Positions 16,910 to 25,820 of a stretch of 64,000 bases of DNA are shown one piece after another. Source of the DNA: Kribbella soli (lineage in GTDB: Bacteria > Actinomycetota > Actinomycetes > Propionibacteriales > Kribbellaceae); NCBI RefSeq assembly GCF_004331345.1, contig NZ_SJJZ01000006.1, forward strand, positions 490,229 through 554,228, read 5' to 3'. A program made the position numbers and the translations under genes. The notes beneath the pieces are model-generated. The model ran no database searches, was not told the DNA's origin, and saw nothing but the letters and a program-made list of their open reading frames with translations. The stretch's first letter is position 1. Every line of letters begins with the position of its first letter.

Positions 16910-17797
16910 ATGAATCGCGTGGAGCTCCGTCACCTGCGGTACTTCGTCGCCGTGGCCGAGGAACGGCACTTCGGCCGCGCCGCAGCCCGCCTGCACATGG
17001 CGCAGCCGCCGCTGTCGCAGCAGATCCGCCAACTGGAGAGCGAGCTGGGCCTGCAGTTGCTCCGCCGTACGACGCGACGCGTGGAGCTCACGCCCGCGGG
17101 TGAGTCCTACCTGGTTCGGGCGCGGCAGATCATCGCGGCGGTCTCGTCCGCGGCGGGCGAGGCACAGCGGGTCGCGGCCGGACTGCAGGGGCGGTTGGTG
17201 ATCGGGTGCGTCGGCTCGGCGACGTACAGCCTGCTGCCGCAACTGGTCCGGACGTTGCGCGAGGAGCTTCCCGACGTCGAGGTCGCCGTACAGGGCGAGA
17301 TGCTCGCGCCCGACCAGGCGCAGGCACTGGCCGACGGGCGGATCGATCTCGGGCTGTTGCGGCCGCCGGTCGAGGACGAGTCGCTGCGGGTCGAAGTACT
17401 GCGGGCCGATCCGCTGATCGTCGCCGTACCCGATGGGCATCGGCTGGCCGGACGACGTCGGGTGCGGCTGGAGGAACTGGCCGACGAGGACTTCGTGATC
17501 CATGCGGGTGGCGGGCGGTCGGTGATGCACGACACCGTGCTCGCGCGCTGCCGGGAGGCCGGGTTCGAGCCGCGGGTCCGGCACGAGGTGGCCGAGACGT
17601 CGACGTTGGTGACCTTCGTCGCGGCTGGACTGGGGATCGCGATCGTGCCGGCGCCCGTTGCCGAGCTGCTGGTGCCGGGCGTCGCCTACCGCGCGCTCAG
17701 CGGGTCGGCGACCGTCGAACTTGCGGCCGCCACGCGAGCCGATGACGAAGCACCTCACCTGGAGCGCGCACTATCCGTCCTCAAAGGACTGATTTAG
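16910..17797 (+). CDS. LysR-family transcriptional regulator
   Basis: 295 aa. N-terminal winged helix-turn-helix (FGRAAARLHMAQPPLSQQIRQLE) and a two-lobed effector domain. It diverges from the thiolase gene with a 71-bp gap, so it most likely controls the thiolase/CoA-transferase operon. It has the HFGRAA and QPPLSQQI features of the CatR/BenM group that responds to aromatic catabolites; the effector is inferred. Confidence 0.88.
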   Translation: MNRVELRHLRYFVAVAEERHFGRAAARLHMAQPPLSQQIRQLESELGLQLLRRTTRRVELTPAGESYLVRARQIIAAVSSAAGEAQRVAAGLQGRLVIGCVGSATYSLLPQLVRTLREELPDVEVAVQGEMLAPDQAQALADGRIDLGLLRPPVEDESLRVEVLRADPLIVAVPDGHRLAGRRRVRLEELADEDFVIHAGGGRSVMHDTVLARCREAGFEPRVRHEVAETSTLVTFVAAGLGIAIVPAPVAELLVPGVAYRALSGSATVELAAATRADDEAPHLERALSVLKGLI

Positions 17798-17931
17798 TCA
17801 CTCTCAGCTATGGACGCCCGGTCCGGGATAGCCTCTCGGAGAATCCGCATCTCGCGCTGTTCCAGGTCCAGGGGCTGGACACGAGCACGAACAAGGCCGA
17901 GCTCGAGGTGACGGTCTGGTCGATCAGCTGA
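17798..17931 (+). pseudogene. 3' remnant of an unidentified gene
   Basis: Downstream of the LysR stop, a frame with no start codon runs about 45 codons to TGA at 17929-17931, ending in QGLDTSTNKAELEVTVWSIS. Almost every codon in its last 35 ends in G or C, which fits genuine coding sequence in this genome. No ATG or GTG opens it and no upstream exon-like body remains, so it looks like the tail of a deleted gene. The parent family is not recognised. Confidence 0.4.
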
Positions 17932-17936
17932 TCCGG

Positions 17937-19244
17937 TTACAGAGCGGCCAGGGTCAGGACGACCTCGTTGCGGTGCAGGGTCAGGGTGCCGCCAGCGGCT
18001 TCGGCGCAGCGGCGGGCTATGTCCAGGCCCAGGCCGGTGGAGCCTCGGTCGCTGCGGCCGCGTTCGCCGGCGCCCAGGGGGATGCCGGGACCGTTGTCGG
18101 CGACAACTATCCGGACGACGCCGTCCGCGCGGGTCAGGGTGATCCGCGCGGGCGTCCCGTCGGGGGTGTGCGCTACGACGTTCTCCACGAGTGCGTCGAG
18201 TGCCGCGCCAAGGTCCTCCCCGGAGGAGCGGACCGCTGCGAGCGTGTCCGGCAGGTCCAGTGCCAGCTCGCGGCCCTGGTCCTCGAACAACGGCTCCCAG
18301 AACGCGGCCCGCTGGCGCGTCACCTCGACGGCGTCCGAGTGCGGAACGCGGCCCTCACGCTGCGGTCGCCGAGCGGCGCTGATCACGGCGGTCAGTGTCC
18401 GTTCGAGACTGTTGACCTGGGTGTTCAGCTCCTCGGCGCTCTCCCGGTCTGGCAGCGCCTCGACCTGCAGTCGCAGCGCGGTCAACGGCGTACGCAGGCG
18501 GTGCGACAGGTCCGCGACCGCCTCGCGTTCGACCGCGATCACCTCGTCGATCCGATCCGCGAGCCCGTTCAGCGCGGAGCCGACCTTCGCGACCTCGGCC
18601 GGTCCGGTCGTCGGGGCGCGGGCGTCCATGTCGCCGCGGGCGAGGCGTTCCGCCGTACTCGCGGTCTCCTCCAACGGGCGCGCGAGCCGCCGGGACACCA
18701 GCTCGGCGCCGAGGATGCTGAGCAGCAGCACCACCAGACTCCCGCCGACGAGGATCAGGATCCGCGGCACCACACCGTCGTACAGCTCGTCGCCGGTCAG
18801 GTAGAGGCAGACGGAGGCCATGCCGTTCGGTGTACCGACGCTGACGTCCACCGCGAGACCGCCGCCGACGTTGCGGTAGTCCGCGTCGCCGATCTTCGGC
18901 GGGCCCTTGTCGTCGCGGTCGCGGTCGCCGTCGCCGTACCCGGCCGGCACGTTCTTCGGCGTCGGCACCCCACCGGGCGGCGGATCGCCCAGCGTCGTAC
19001 CGTCCGGCATCCGCACCGAGATCCGTCCCGGATGGTCCGTCAGGCCGTTGACGTACGCCGTGATGTCGTCGTTCGTGTGGCCCTTGTCGCCGACGTAGTA
19101 CGCGACGCTCTCCGCTAAGTACCGCGCCTTGTCCTTCGACTCGTTGGCCGTCGTACTGCGGAGCAGAATCACCAGCGGTACGGCGAACGCGAGCACGACC
19201 AACGTGGTCATGCCCACCGACAGCAGCAGGATCCGACGGCGCAT
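17937..19244 (-). CDS. Sensor histidine kinase
   Basis: 435 aa; ATG 19244 lies 3 bp after the regulator stop. Transmembrane helices at about 8-29 and 160-183 flank a sensor loop of about 130 residues that is rich in Asp/Gly/Pro (GDGDRDRDDKGPP). HAMP domain at about 184-236, phospho-acceptor H248 in DLSHRLRTP, and a HATPase domain with N (LVENVVAHT), DNGPGIP and GLGLDIA boxes. Phosphorylates the adjacent response regulator. The acidic loop hints at cation sensing, which is speculation. Confidence 0.9.
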   Translation of the reverse strand: MRRRILLLSVGMTTLVVLAFAVPLVILLRSTTANESKDKARYLAESVAYYVGDKGHTNDDITAYVNGLTDHPGRISVRMPDGTTLGDPPPGGVPTPKNVPAGYGDGDRDRDDKGPPKIGDADYRNVGGGLAVDVSVGTPNGMASVCLYLTGDELYDGVVPRILILVGGSLVVLLLSILGAELVSRRLARPLEETASTAERLARGDMDARAPTTGPAEVAKVGSALNGLADRIDEVIAVEREAVADLSHRLRTPLTALRLQVEALPDRESAEELNTQVNSLERTLTAVISAARRPQREGRVPHSDAVEVTRQRAAFWEPLFEDQGRELALDLPDTLAAVRSSGEDLGAALDALVENVVAHTPDGTPARITLTRADGVVRIVVADNGPGIPLGAGERGRSDRGSTGLGLDIARRCAEAAGGTLTLHRNEVVLTLAAL

Positions 19245-19246
19245 GC

Positions 19247-19930
19247 TCAGCCGTCCACCGCGAGCTTGATCCCGACGCCGCGCACGCTGTGCAGGAACCG
19301 CGGCGCGGCCGCCGTCTCGCCCAGCTTCCGGCGCAACCACGACAGGTGTACGTCGACAGTCCGGTCACCACCGCCCCACGGCAGACCCCAGACCTCCGCG
19401 AGCAGTTCCCGCTTCGTCACCACGGCCCCGGGCCGGCGCGACAACGCCAGCAGCAGGTCGAACTCCTTCCGGGTCAGGTCGACCGGCGCACCGTCCACGG
19501 TCACCTCCCGGCTCCGCGGATCGATCCGCAACCCGCCGACCTCGACAGTCGACTCCTCTTGCTGGTCCTGCCCGAGCCGCCGCAGTACGGCGCGAATCCG
19601 CGCATCCATCTGCGCCGCGCTGAACGGCTTGATCACGTAGTCGTCCGCGCCCGCGTCCAGCAGCCGTACGACGCTCGCGTCGTCGTCCCGCGCCGTCGCC
19701 ACGATCACCGGCACGTCGCTGACCGCCCGCACCATCGCGAGCACGTCGCGCCCGTCCAGATCCGGCAGCCCGAGGTCGAGCAGCAACACCTCCGGCCGCT
19801 CCCGCGCGACCGCGGCAACCCCGTCGGCGCCGGCCGCGACCGCCGAGACCACATGCCCGGCCGCCGTCAGGGACTTCCCCAACGACGCCCGAATCGCATC
19901 GTCGTCCTCGACCAGCAGCACCCGCGCCAT
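19247..19930 (-). CDS. OmpR/PhoB-family response regulator
   Basis: 227 aa. Receiver domain with acidic pocket EDD (8-10), phospho-acceptor D52 (LLLDLGLPD) and KPF; C-terminal winged helix (TVDVHLSWLRRKLGE, VRGVGIKL). Encoded just upstream of its histidine kinase in one operon. Targets unknown. Confidence 0.92.
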   Translation of the reverse strand: MARVLLVEDDDAIRASLGKSLTAAGHVVSAVAAGADGVAAVARERPEVLLLDLGLPDLDGRDVLAMVRAVSDVPVIVATARDDDASVVRLLDAGADDYVIKPFSAAQMDARIRAVLRRLGQDQQEESTVEVGGLRIDPRSREVTVDGAPVDLTRKEFDLLLALSRRPGAVVTKRELLAEVWGLPWGGGDRTVDVHLSWLRRKLGETAAAPRFLHSVRGVGIKLAVDG

Positions 19931-20065
19931 GTCCCCGAGCGTAACCGCCGACCCCGCCCGCGATCCTCAAGCTGGTGTTAAGCGCGGACGTACGCCACTC
20001 ACCAACCTCGCGCCCGCCCGGTCGGCGCCGCTGGGCGGGCCGGGTTCACGGGGTGTCGGAGGGGG

Positions 20066-20686
20066 TTACTCAGTGGTGGAGGTCCGGGGTGGTTTCAGCC
20101 CGGTGCTGCGGAGTTCGAGGGTGGCCAGTGCGGTGACGATCTCGCGATCGCCGTCGCGCCAGGCCGCGACCGGGTCGTCGGAGATCTTCGCGAGTTTGTG
20201 CATCGGCTGGTTCGCCATCGCCCGGAGCGCGAACAGATCCAGATCCGCCGCGTTGTCGATGAACCGCTGCGCCGCCGTGGCCCGGCGCGCGAACCGGATC
20301 CGCCGCGGCACCCAGATCAGTACGGCGAACAGCACCGGCAACCCGATCGTCACGCCCGCGAGCACATACGCCAACTGCTCCACCGCATGCGCCTGGTCCC
20401 GGCCCGCCTGCGCCAGCTTCCCCGCAGCACCGGCAGCTCCGTCGATCGGGGACCGAAGTTGATCCCCCACCGCCGGCACCTTTCCGATCGGCTCGGACAA
20501 CCGCCGCAGATCGCTCGCGAGCCCGTCACCCGCCTCGGCTGCCTTCCGCCCGGGAGCCCCGAGCGCGTCGGTCACCCGGTAGACGAGCATCCCCAACTCA
20601 ACACACGCCCAGACCCACCCCGCCAGCATCAGATCACCGACGACCTGCCCAAACCGCTGCACCCGTACGTCGGAGTAGAGCTTCAC
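20066..20686 (-). CDS. Conserved membrane protein of unknown function
   Basis: 206 aa; GTG 20686 with GAGGAGG 6 nt upstream. Two predicted helices (about 17-36 and 107-127) flank a 65-residue Gly/Ala/Asp-rich outer segment; the cytoplasmic tail starts with a basic RRIRFARRATAAQRF stretch. This plan is common in actinobacterial proteins without assigned role. It stands alone between two minus-strand transcription units. Confidence 0.65.
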   Translation of the reverse strand: MKLYSDVRVQRFGQVVGDLMLAGWVWACVELGMLVYRVTDALGAPGRKAAEAGDGLASDLRRLSEPIGKVPAVGDQLRSPIDGAAGAAGKLAQAGRDQAHAVEQLAYVLAGVTIGLPVLFAVLIWVPRRIRFARRATAAQRFIDNAADLDLFALRAMANQPMHKLAKISDDPVAAWRDGDREIVTALATLELRSTGLKPPRTSTTE

Positions 20687-20723
20687 GCAGCCTCCTCGAG
20701 GATCCTGGCAGCTCGCAGCCTAG

Positions 20724-20760
20724 CGAGGCGAGACCATCCGATGTGGATGGTCTCGCCTCG
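20724..20760. terminator. Strong 16-bp stem-loop
   Basis: CGAGGCGAGACCATCC (20724-20739), loop GATGT, then its perfect reverse complement at 20745-20760. It lies 19 bp past the stop of the VWA gene on the minus strand, so it is the likely intrinsic terminator of that gene. No long U-tract. Confidence 0.75.
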
Positions 20761-20778
20761 ACTGTCCCCGGGTTCAGC

Positions 20779-22524
20779 TCAGGCCATGCGTGGCCTGATG
20801 GTGCGGGAGTCGATCGAGCTGGCCGCGCGTCCGGCACCGGAGGCCGTGTGAGTCACCGTGACCTCGAGCGGATGGTCCGCGACGATGTCGAGTACGCCGA
20901 GATCGAGGTCCGGGCCCTTGTGCCCGATGGCCTCCTCGAGACTGCAGCAGTCGTCCATGGTCGCCGTACCGGGCTCGAGCACGAGCTTGGCGAACGGGCG
21001 TGCCCGGACCGTCCGCGGCTCACGGCCGACCGGCTTCCCGTCCAGCACGAGCGGAGCGAAGTACTTGACGATCGTGACGGCGCAGGTGGTCGGGTTGTAG
21101 ATGGTGACCGCGGTTGCGTACCGCCCGTCCACGATGGTCTGGCAGTCGTCGCGTTCCTTCTCGGTTCCGCAGATCATCTCGACGGAGTGGTGCCAGCGGC
21201 ACGCGGGCACCGTCACGGTGACCGGCTTGGTGGCGACCACGACGCCGTCGGCGATCACATCGAGCGTGCCGGTGAACGTCTGCTCGTCCTCCTCGCAGTC
21301 GACCACCCCGGTCCACGTCACGTCGAACGGCAGCGTGTGCGGCGTGTTCCCGGGCAGCGGTCCGTAGCTAGGCGGCGTGATCGAGGTGACGAACTGCGCG
21401 ATCGATCCGGTCGGCTGCAGGTGCACGTCGGCGATCGAGTGGACAGCTGCGTTGATCAACGGGATCAAGGTGTTGACGATCTGAGCGGCGTCCACACCCA
21501 CCGTGTGGGTTCCACCCGGCGTGGCTGCGGTCATCCGCGTGGCCTGGCCGGCACTGCCACCGACCGGACAAGGCCCGTAGTCCGTGGCGAACTGCGTGGG
21601 GTCGCCGTCGAGGGCGTCGGCGGTTCCGGTGTTGGTGCTGACAGCAACCAGGGTGATCCCGGCAGCGACCAGCGCCGCGGTCGCGGTCCCCTCGGTCACA
21701 TCCGGTACTCCGGACAACGCCGAACACACCGGATCGTGTCCGGGCGCGTCGCCGAACCAGACCACGATCCGCTTGCTGTCGGTCCGCCAGCCGATGGCGG
21801 GGTCGGTTGCGACCTGTTGCAGGGCGAAAAGCTGCCCCTCGGGAATGTCGAACCCGTCCGATGCTGTCCAGATAGCAACAGCCGCATTGACGTCCGCGAC
21901 GCCGGGCGTCGGCGCGAGCTGGTGCTGGAAGGCGTACGGGTTCGGGCCTACTGGAAAGTCCTTGTAGTTGCCGGCGCCCCAGGCGAGGTCGAACCCGGCG
22001 AACGCCGGATCGCTGACGATCGCGCCGATGCCGGACTGAACTGCACTGATGACGTCGTGCATGCTGAACGTCGTATCGGCCAGCAGGTAGACATCAGCCT
22101 TCGGCGGGATCCGCGATTGCGGAATCTGCACGGTCACCGTCTCGTGCTCGGTCACACACTCCGGCAACACCCAGGTGTTGGTCGGCGGGTCCACGGTGAC
22201 CGGCTCCACGGCGGCCACGGCAGGCGCCGCCGCGGGCGCTGCCGTTGCAGGCACGAACAATCCCGGTCCTGCCAGTGCCTCGAGCCGACGTCGCGGATGC
22301 ACCGCGCCGGATGCGTCGACTGCGATCGATGTGCCGTGGTTCGGCTCTCCCCGGACAACGCCGTAAAACGCCCGTACCTCCTGGCCGTCCGGCATCCGCC
22401 CGGTCTCCCCGGCCACGACGTCGATCTCTTCGGTGCCGAGCGCTTCGACCAGCGCTACCCGCACTGCCTCGGTCGGCTCCGGCCCGATTTCCCCACCGGA
22501 GCTGCCGCCAGCTGTGGAACTCAT
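20779..22524 (-). CDS. VWA-domain protein, integrin-beta-like
   Basis: 581 aa; GGGGGGAAAA precedes the ATG. Residues 1-115 are an acidic then Ala/Pro-rich region with an ordered start. From 143 a von Willebrand factor A domain begins: DVYLLADTTFSMHD carries a MIDAS-like D150-T152-S154. Later come a beta-sandwich-like segment (about 395-455) and a Cys-rich part with CC and several paired Cys. No signal peptide or membrane helix is evident. Metal-dependent adhesion or protein binding is the family theme; its role here is unknown. Confidence 0.7.
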   Translation of the reverse strand: MSSTAGGSSGGEIGPEPTEAVRVALVEALGTEEIDVVAGETGRMPDGQEVRAFYGVVRGEPNHGTSIAVDASGAVHPRRRLEALAGPGLFVPATAAPAAAPAVAAVEPVTVDPPTNTWVLPECVTEHETVTVQIPQSRIPPKADVYLLADTTFSMHDVISAVQSGIGAIVSDPAFAGFDLAWGAGNYKDFPVGPNPYAFQHQLAPTPGVADVNAAVAIWTASDGFDIPEGQLFALQQVATDPAIGWRTDSKRIVVWFGDAPGHDPVCSALSGVPDVTEGTATAALVAAGITLVAVSTNTGTADALDGDPTQFATDYGPCPVGGSAGQATRMTAATPGGTHTVGVDAAQIVNTLIPLINAAVHSIADVHLQPTGSIAQFVTSITPPSYGPLPGNTPHTLPFDVTWTGVVDCEEDEQTFTGTLDVIADGVVVATKPVTVTVPACRWHHSVEMICGTEKERDDCQTIVDGRYATAVTIYNPTTCAVTIVKYFAPLVLDGKPVGREPRTVRARPFAKLVLEPGTATMDDCCSLEEAIGHKGPDLDLGVLDIVADHPLEVTVTHTASGAGRAASSIDSRTIRPRMA

Positions 22525-22622
22525 CAGATTTTCCCCCCTGGAAATGTGCCCTTACCGCCCAGACCCCGAGCGGCCGCGTTTTGATACCGGCCGTTCGCAA
22601 AGTCCGCGTGGGGGCGGGGGAA

Positions 22623-23444
22623 TCACAAGGTGGAGCGGAGGTTCCAGAGGAGAGGGTAGTAGCGGAGGTCGAGACGGCTGCGGAGGTAGTTGGCGCCGGA
22701 CGAGCCTCCGGTGCCCGGTTTGGTGCCGATCATGCGCTCAACCATGACCACGTGTCGCGCGCGCCACGCCGCGGCCAGTTCGTCGTGCTGGACCAGGGCC
22801 TCTGCGAGTTCCCAGATGGCGGCGTAGTGCGAGCGGTCGCCGGCGACCTTGCGCAGGGCGTCGCGGATGGCGTCCTCGGTGTCGGTCTCGAAGCCGGCCT
22901 TCCGCAGTACGTCGAGGTAGGCGTCCCAGAGCGTCGGCTCCTCCAGCCGGCGCCGCAAACGATCCTGCTCAACCGAGGTCAGCCCGCGGAAACGGCGTAC
23001 GAAGGACGGATCCTTCGCGCCGGACAGGAACTCGATCTCCCGGAACTGCACGGACTGGAACCCGGACGCCGGCGACAACCGGTGCCGGAACTCACCGAAG
23101 TCCTGCGGTGTCATCGTCTCGAGGATGTCCACCTGCTGCGTCAGCACGCGCTCGATCGTGTGCACCCGCCGGAGCAGGTGCTCCGCCAGCCAGTGCTCGC
23201 CGGCGAGCATCGCGTCCCGGGAAGCGGTCAGCTCGTGCAGGACCTGCTTGAACCACAGCTCGTACACCTGGTGGATCGTGATGAACAGCAACTCGTCGTG
23301 CGCCGGCGGCTCGGATTCCAGCCGCTGCTGGTCGAGCAGCTCGGCCAGGCGCAGGTAGCTGCCGTACGTGAGCCGGCCACCCTCCTCGCCGAAATGTACG
23401 TCGACCCCGCCCCACTTCCCCGCAACCCCGTCACCAGTGCTCAT
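22623..23444 (-). CDS. kynA: Tryptophan 2,3-dioxygenase
   Basis: 273 aa, normal length. Family landmarks are present: TYGSYLRL, HDELLFITIHQVYELWFKQ (H58 region), SGFQSVQFREIEF, RHVVMVERMIG and GTGGSSGANYL. The haem enzyme opens the indole ring of L-tryptophan to N-formylkynurenine, the first step of the kynurenine pathway. No kynureninase or formamidase gene is adjacent, so the rest of the pathway must lie elsewhere. Confidence 0.93.
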   Translation of the reverse strand: MSTGDGVAGKWGGVDVHFGEEGGRLTYGSYLRLAELLDQQRLESEPPAHDELLFITIHQVYELWFKQVLHELTASRDAMLAGEHWLAEHLLRRVHTIERVLTQQVDILETMTPQDFGEFRHRLSPASGFQSVQFREIEFLSGAKDPSFVRRFRGLTSVEQDRLRRRLEEPTLWDAYLDVLRKAGFETDTEDAIRDALRKVAGDRSHYAAIWELAEALVQHDELAAAWRARHVVMVERMIGTKPGTGGSSGANYLRSRLDLRYYPLLWNLRSTL

Positions 23445-23525
23445 GACACGGAGACTAACCGACCACTTCGTGACCGGTCAGTGATTCGTTCGTTGGTTCT
23501 TCGGTACGCCGAGTTGAGGAGTTGC

Positions 23526-24041
23526 ATGTCCGCCACGGTCGAGACACCGATCGTCCCGGGACCGGTCCAGGGCCCGACCAGGGAAGAGCCGCTGATCGAG
23601 GCGTTGCTGCTCGACGACTACCGGTCGCTCGTCCACCTCGCTTATCTGATCCTCCCGCCTGCGATCAGCCGGGCGAGGCGGGTGGCGGCGGCGCACGCGG
23701 TGGTCCAGCGGGCGCTCCCGCCGGGGCTCGCGCTCCCCACCGACCTCGTGCTCCCGTCGAGCCTGACCGCGCCGCCGGATGTCAGGGTGCCGGCGACCAG
23801 GCACCGGGAGTTCATGCGCCGCCGGGTCGTCGAAGAGGCGACCCGGCAGGCGGAGCGCCGGTCGTTCCTCGCGCGCCTCGGCAGCGTGCTCGCACCGGCC
23901 GACGACCTCGGCTTCGAGCCCTGCACGACCCGCCCCGACCGGTCCGCCACCACCCGCCGCTGCGCCCGCGGCCGCCAGGTGTCGATCGCGGCCACCCTCG
24001 TCCTCGCCACGGTCATCCTCGCCGCGCTCCTCGTGTTCTGA
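23526..24041 (+). CDS. Hypothetical protein with sigma-factor-like start and C-terminal membrane anchor
   Basis: 171 aa; GAGGAG precedes the ATG at 23526. Residues 25-65 (LIEALLLDDYRSLVHLAYLILP) resemble region 2 of a sigma-70-like factor, but region 4 is absent. The protein ends in a single hydrophobic helix (about 150-171), so it would be tail-anchored. The weak sigma similarity may be chance. The next gene downstream is a secreted mannanase. Function unknown. Confidence 0.55.
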   Translation: MSATVETPIVPGPVQGPTREEPLIEALLLDDYRSLVHLAYLILPPAISRARRVAAAHAVVQRALPPGLALPTDLVLPSSLTAPPDVRVPATRHREFMRRRVVEEATRQAERRSFLARLGSVLAPADDLGFEPCTTRPDRSATTRRCARGRQVSIAATLVLATVILAALLVF

Positions 24042-24052
24042 CGGCGGATCTG

Positions 24053-24127
24053 CAGGCCATCACAATCGCTCGCGGCCGGCATCCCCCAGCGTGCCGCCGC
24101 CCGTCCACCGCCGATTGTGATGGCCTG
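24053..24127. repeat. 16-bp inverted repeat with 43-nt loop
   Basis: CAGGCCATCACAATCG (24053-24068) and its perfect reverse complement (24112-24127) flank a GC-rich loop. It starts 11 bp after the preceding stop and could terminate that gene or shape the mannanase leader. Sequence differs from the ACAGG repeat family. Confidence 0.55.
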
Positions 24128-24215
24128 GCGATCCCGCACCACATCTTGACGTAGCGTCGCCACCCACCTACCGTCGGTGCACCGCATTCTTCCTACCGCC
24201 CCAGGGAGATCTGTG

Positions 24216-25673
24216 ATGTACGTTGGAATCGTTTCCAGCCTGTCCCTGCTGATCGCTCCCCTCGGCGCGCCACCACCGGCGCCGGCTGAGACCCCATCGG
24301 TGAACATGTCCACCCAGGCAACGATCTGCAACAAGTACTGCGACGCCCGCGACCCCGCCCTCGCGCCCAACGACCAGGCCCCGGTGTCCGCCACGCTCTT
24401 CGGCCGCACGATCACCCTGCACTTCGACGACGACGACGCGATGGGCTGGGCCTCGATCGAGAACGGCAACCCCGGCGACGAGGTCTGGCTGGACCGCTCG
24501 ATGGACGGCGGCCGCACCTGGTCCGGCGGCAGCCGCCTCGGCAACGCCGCGATCCCGAGCGGCCAACGCGGCTGGCGTACGCAGATGTACAACGTCGACG
24601 ACTGGAACAACCTCGGCGTCGGAGCGCTCCGCGCGTGCGGCAAGGCCGGCGACCGCGCCGACATCGCCTGTACGGCGTGGGCCCGTACGACGTGGAACGC
24701 GTGGGACCGTCGTACGGCGGCCGCGACCGCGCTGATGCAGGACTACAGCCTGACCAGCGGACTGTTCGACACCACGGGCTGGTGGAACTCGGCCAATGCG
24801 CTGAACGCGTTGATCGACAACGCCCGGGTCAGCGGGATGCAGAGCTACACGTACGCGATCGGTAAGACGTACGACCTGAACCTGAACAAGTTCGAGGGCC
24901 AGTTCCGCAACGACTACATCGACGACACCGGGTGGTGGGGGCTGGCGTGGGTTGCGGCGTACGACCTCACCGGCGAGGCCCGGTACCTGCAGACTGCGCG
25001 CGCGGACGCCGATCACATGGCGGCGTACTGGGACAACACCTGCGGCGGTGGCGTCTGGTGGAGCGAGGCGAAGACGTACAAGAACGCGATCTCGAACTCG
25101 CTCTACATCCAGCTGAACGCGCAGTTGCACAGCCGGATCGCCGGCGACACGACGTACCTGCAACGCGCGCAGGCCGGATGGACGTGGTTCCAGCAGACCG
25201 GGATGATCAACGGCTCGAACCTGGTGAACGACGGGATCGACCTGTCCACGTGCAAGAACAACGGCGACACCGCGTGGACCTACAACCAGGGCGTGCTGAT
25301 CGGCGCGCTCACCGAGTTGTCCAAGGCAACGAACAACTCGGCGTATCTGACCTCCGCGCGCCAGCTCGCCGACGCATCGATCACCGCGTCGTCGCTGCAC
25401 ACCGCCGACGGCATCCTGCGCGAGCCGTGCGAGAACGGTGACTGCGGCGGTGACGGCCCGTCGTTCAAGGGCGCGCACGTCCGCGGCCTCGGCAAGCTGA
25501 ACGCGGCGCTGTCCGACCACCCGTACACGTCCTACCTGCAACGCCAGGCCGACCGCGCCTTCGCGGCCGACCGGACACCGATGGATCAGTACGGCCTGCG
25601 CTGGTACGGCCCGGTCGACAAACTCGACGCCGCCCGCCAGCAATCCGCCCTCGACCTGCTGAACACGGTCTGA
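24216..25673 (+). CDS. Secreted GH76 alpha-1,6-mannanase
   Basis: 485 aa; ATG 24216 with AGGGAG 6 nt upstream (GTG 24213 is a near alternative). A short signal peptide (to about residue 25) is followed by an (alpha/alpha)6 toroid. DYIDDTGWWGLAW holds the paired catalytic D236-D237 that define GH76; NGGVWWS-like and DGPSFKGAHVRGL segments are also typical. Hydrolyses alpha-1,6-mannan backbones of yeast or fungal walls outside the cell. Single gene just upstream of the chaperone operon but separated by 147 bp. Confidence 0.88.
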   Translation: MYVGIVSSLSLLIAPLGAPPPAPAETPSVNMSTQATICNKYCDARDPALAPNDQAPVSATLFGRTITLHFDDDDAMGWASIENGNPGDEVWLDRSMDGGRTWSGGSRLGNAAIPSGQRGWRTQMYNVDDWNNLGVGALRACGKAGDRADIACTAWARTTWNAWDRRTAAATALMQDYSLTSGLFDTTGWWNSANALNALIDNARVSGMQSYTYAIGKTYDLNLNKFEGQFRNDYIDDTGWWGLAWVAAYDLTGEARYLQTARADADHMAAYWDNTCGGGVWWSEAKTYKNAISNSLYIQLNAQLHSRIAGDTTYLQRAQAGWTWFQQTGMINGSNLVNDGIDLSTCKNNGDTAWTYNQGVLIGALTELSKATNNSAYLTSARQLADASITASSLHTADGILREPCENGDCGGDGPSFKGAHVRGLGKLNAALSDHPYTSYLQRQADRAFAADRTPMDQYGLRWYGPVDKLDAARQQSALDLLNTV

Positions 25674-25722
25674 AAATGCAGGTTCGGTACAAGGTCTGTC
25701 CACAGGGGATCCAGGGGAGGTC

Positions 25723-25734
25723 CAGACCGGTCTG
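25723..25734. promoter_or_regulatory. 12-bp palindrome upstream of chaperone operon
   Basis: CAGACCGGTCTG, perfect palindrome about 90 bp upstream of the first operon gene. Neither CIRCE nor HAIR heat-shock operators are visible in the 147-bp gap, so control by HrcA or HspR is not supported. Confidence 0.4.
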
Positions 25735-25820
25735 AATGCCGCTGAAAGGGTCCGTTTCCGGTGCCAAGGTGAAGTGACGGGCCGGCAGCAGGGTCGGCTC
25801 GCACTCCTGGGGGTGAGCCG

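Noticed and set aside
14807..17797. Complete beta-ketoadipate (pca) cluster
   Set aside because: Only thiolase, CoA-transferase A and LysR genes are present; pcaJ, pcaGH, pcaB and others are missing.
25674..25820. CIRCE or HAIR heat-shock operator
   Set aside because: Neither TTAGCACTC-N9-GAGTGCTAA nor CTTGAGT-N7-ACTCAAG is present; only a 12-bp palindrome is seen.
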